Shown: positions 47,408-47,569 of the stretch, in pieces
Numbering within the stretch: position 1 is the stretch's first letter
How the letters are laid out: each line of letters begins with the position of its first letter
Source: Bacillota bacterium
GTDB lineage: Bacteria > Bacillota > Clostridia > Oscillospirales > Oscillospiraceae
Assembly (NCBI GenBank): GCA_029100605.1
Contig: JAQXPK010000015.1
Span: 1 to 47,569 of the forward strand
Length of the DNA: 47,569 nucleotides
Direction of reading: 5' to 3'
Notes under the pieces: generated by a model
Seen by the model: only the letters and a program-made list of their open reading frames with translations
What the model was told of the DNA's origin: nothing
Databases searched by the model: none
Position numbers and translations under genes: made by a program

Positions 47408-47437
47408 TGTAAGATTCCCCCGTTCCCCGCGTCTAAT
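47408..47437 (+). promoter_or_regulatory. ECF-type promoter, probably autoregulatory
   Basis: TGTAAG (47408-47413), 16 bases and CGTCTAAT (47430-47437). TGTAAC-N16-CGTC-type promoters are typical of extracytoplasmic-function sigma factors, and this one lies directly before an ECF sigma gene. Confidence 0.65.
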
Positions 47438-47456
47438 GGGTGTAGGAGGTGAGGCC

Positions 47457-47569
47457 ATGACGGAATTTGAACAGATTTACCGGGCGTATTTCCGGGATGT
47501 GGAGCTGTACTTACGGGCAATCTGCCATGACGAGCTGCTGGCGGAGGAGCTGACGGAACAGGTGTTCTT
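47457..47569 (+). CDS. ECF sigma factor, N-terminal fragment (window edge)
   Basis: ATG 47457 after TAGGAGG opens a frame that runs off the window; 37 complete codons are visible. FEQIYRAYFRDVELYLRAIC and then ELLAEELTEQVF match region 2 of small ECF-type sigma-70 factors. The upstream promoter has the ECF form, supporting self-activation. The rest of the gene, and any anti-sigma factor, lie outside the window. Confidence 0.8.
   Translation, partial: MTEFEQIYRAYFRDVELYLRAICHDELLAEELTEQVF

Overview
The window reads as chromosomal DNA of an anaerobic, endospore-forming, GC-rich member of the Clostridia, most likely Oscillospiraceae/Ruminococcaceae. The evidence is a Gram-positive PolC, the spoIIGA-sigE sporulation pair and a BofC-like protein. 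Rex and an NrdG activase point to anaerobic life, strong AGGAGG ribosome sites are common, and several genes use TTG or GTG starts. Placement is inferred from gene content and style, not from a marker gene. No rRNA, tRNA, CRISPR array, prophage or intact insertion sequence is visible.

Layout. 1-490 is a gene-free leader of small hairpins and repeat fragments. 491-4083 holds two CobW-type P-loop proteins (one with a His/Asp/Glu/Cys-rich repeat, one joined to a YcgQ/DUF1980-like domain), then rarA and a small DUF951 gene that appears to start at CTG. 4233-6435 is spoIIGA-sigE followed by rex. glnS lies alone on the minus strand (6485-8164). 8410-18935 is a long collinear block pyrH-frr-uppS-cdsA-dxr-rseP-ispG-polC, joining UMP phosphorylation, ribosome recycling, isoprenoid and lipid-carrier synthesis, site-2 proteolysis and replication. 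19034-22964 has udp, a divergent thioesterase pair, pncB with an overlapping membrane-protein gene, and a GIY-YIG gene.

23007-27991 is a minus-strand run: traX-like, a DMT transporter, a methionine-gamma-lyase-family protein and an AbrB protein (one operon), then a YugP-type peptidase and a TIGR04255 protein. 28394-33835 carries an AI-2E-family exporter, a coupled PAP2-nrdG-dut operon and a Na/Pi cotransporter. 34209-37576 is minus strand: an HD-domain protein, a PrsA-like foldase, a structured small RNA (36738-36963), a DUF1292 gene and a BofC-like gene. 37756-47569 has a class A PBP with an embedded zinc ribbon, an rRNA-methyltransferase-like gene, ecfA1-ecfA2-ecfT-truA, a ClpE-type unfoldase, and the start of an ECF sigma gene cut by the window end.

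Most genes are housekeeping. The unusual material is mainly between genes: two MITE-like families (one with a perfect 10-bp target duplication), clusters of short unrelated hairpins, a multi-stem RNA with its own terminator, a perfect promoter nested inside a terminator, and a 27-bp palindromic operator within a promoter. Among proteins, the paired metal-type GTPases and the PBP zinc ribbon deserve attention most.
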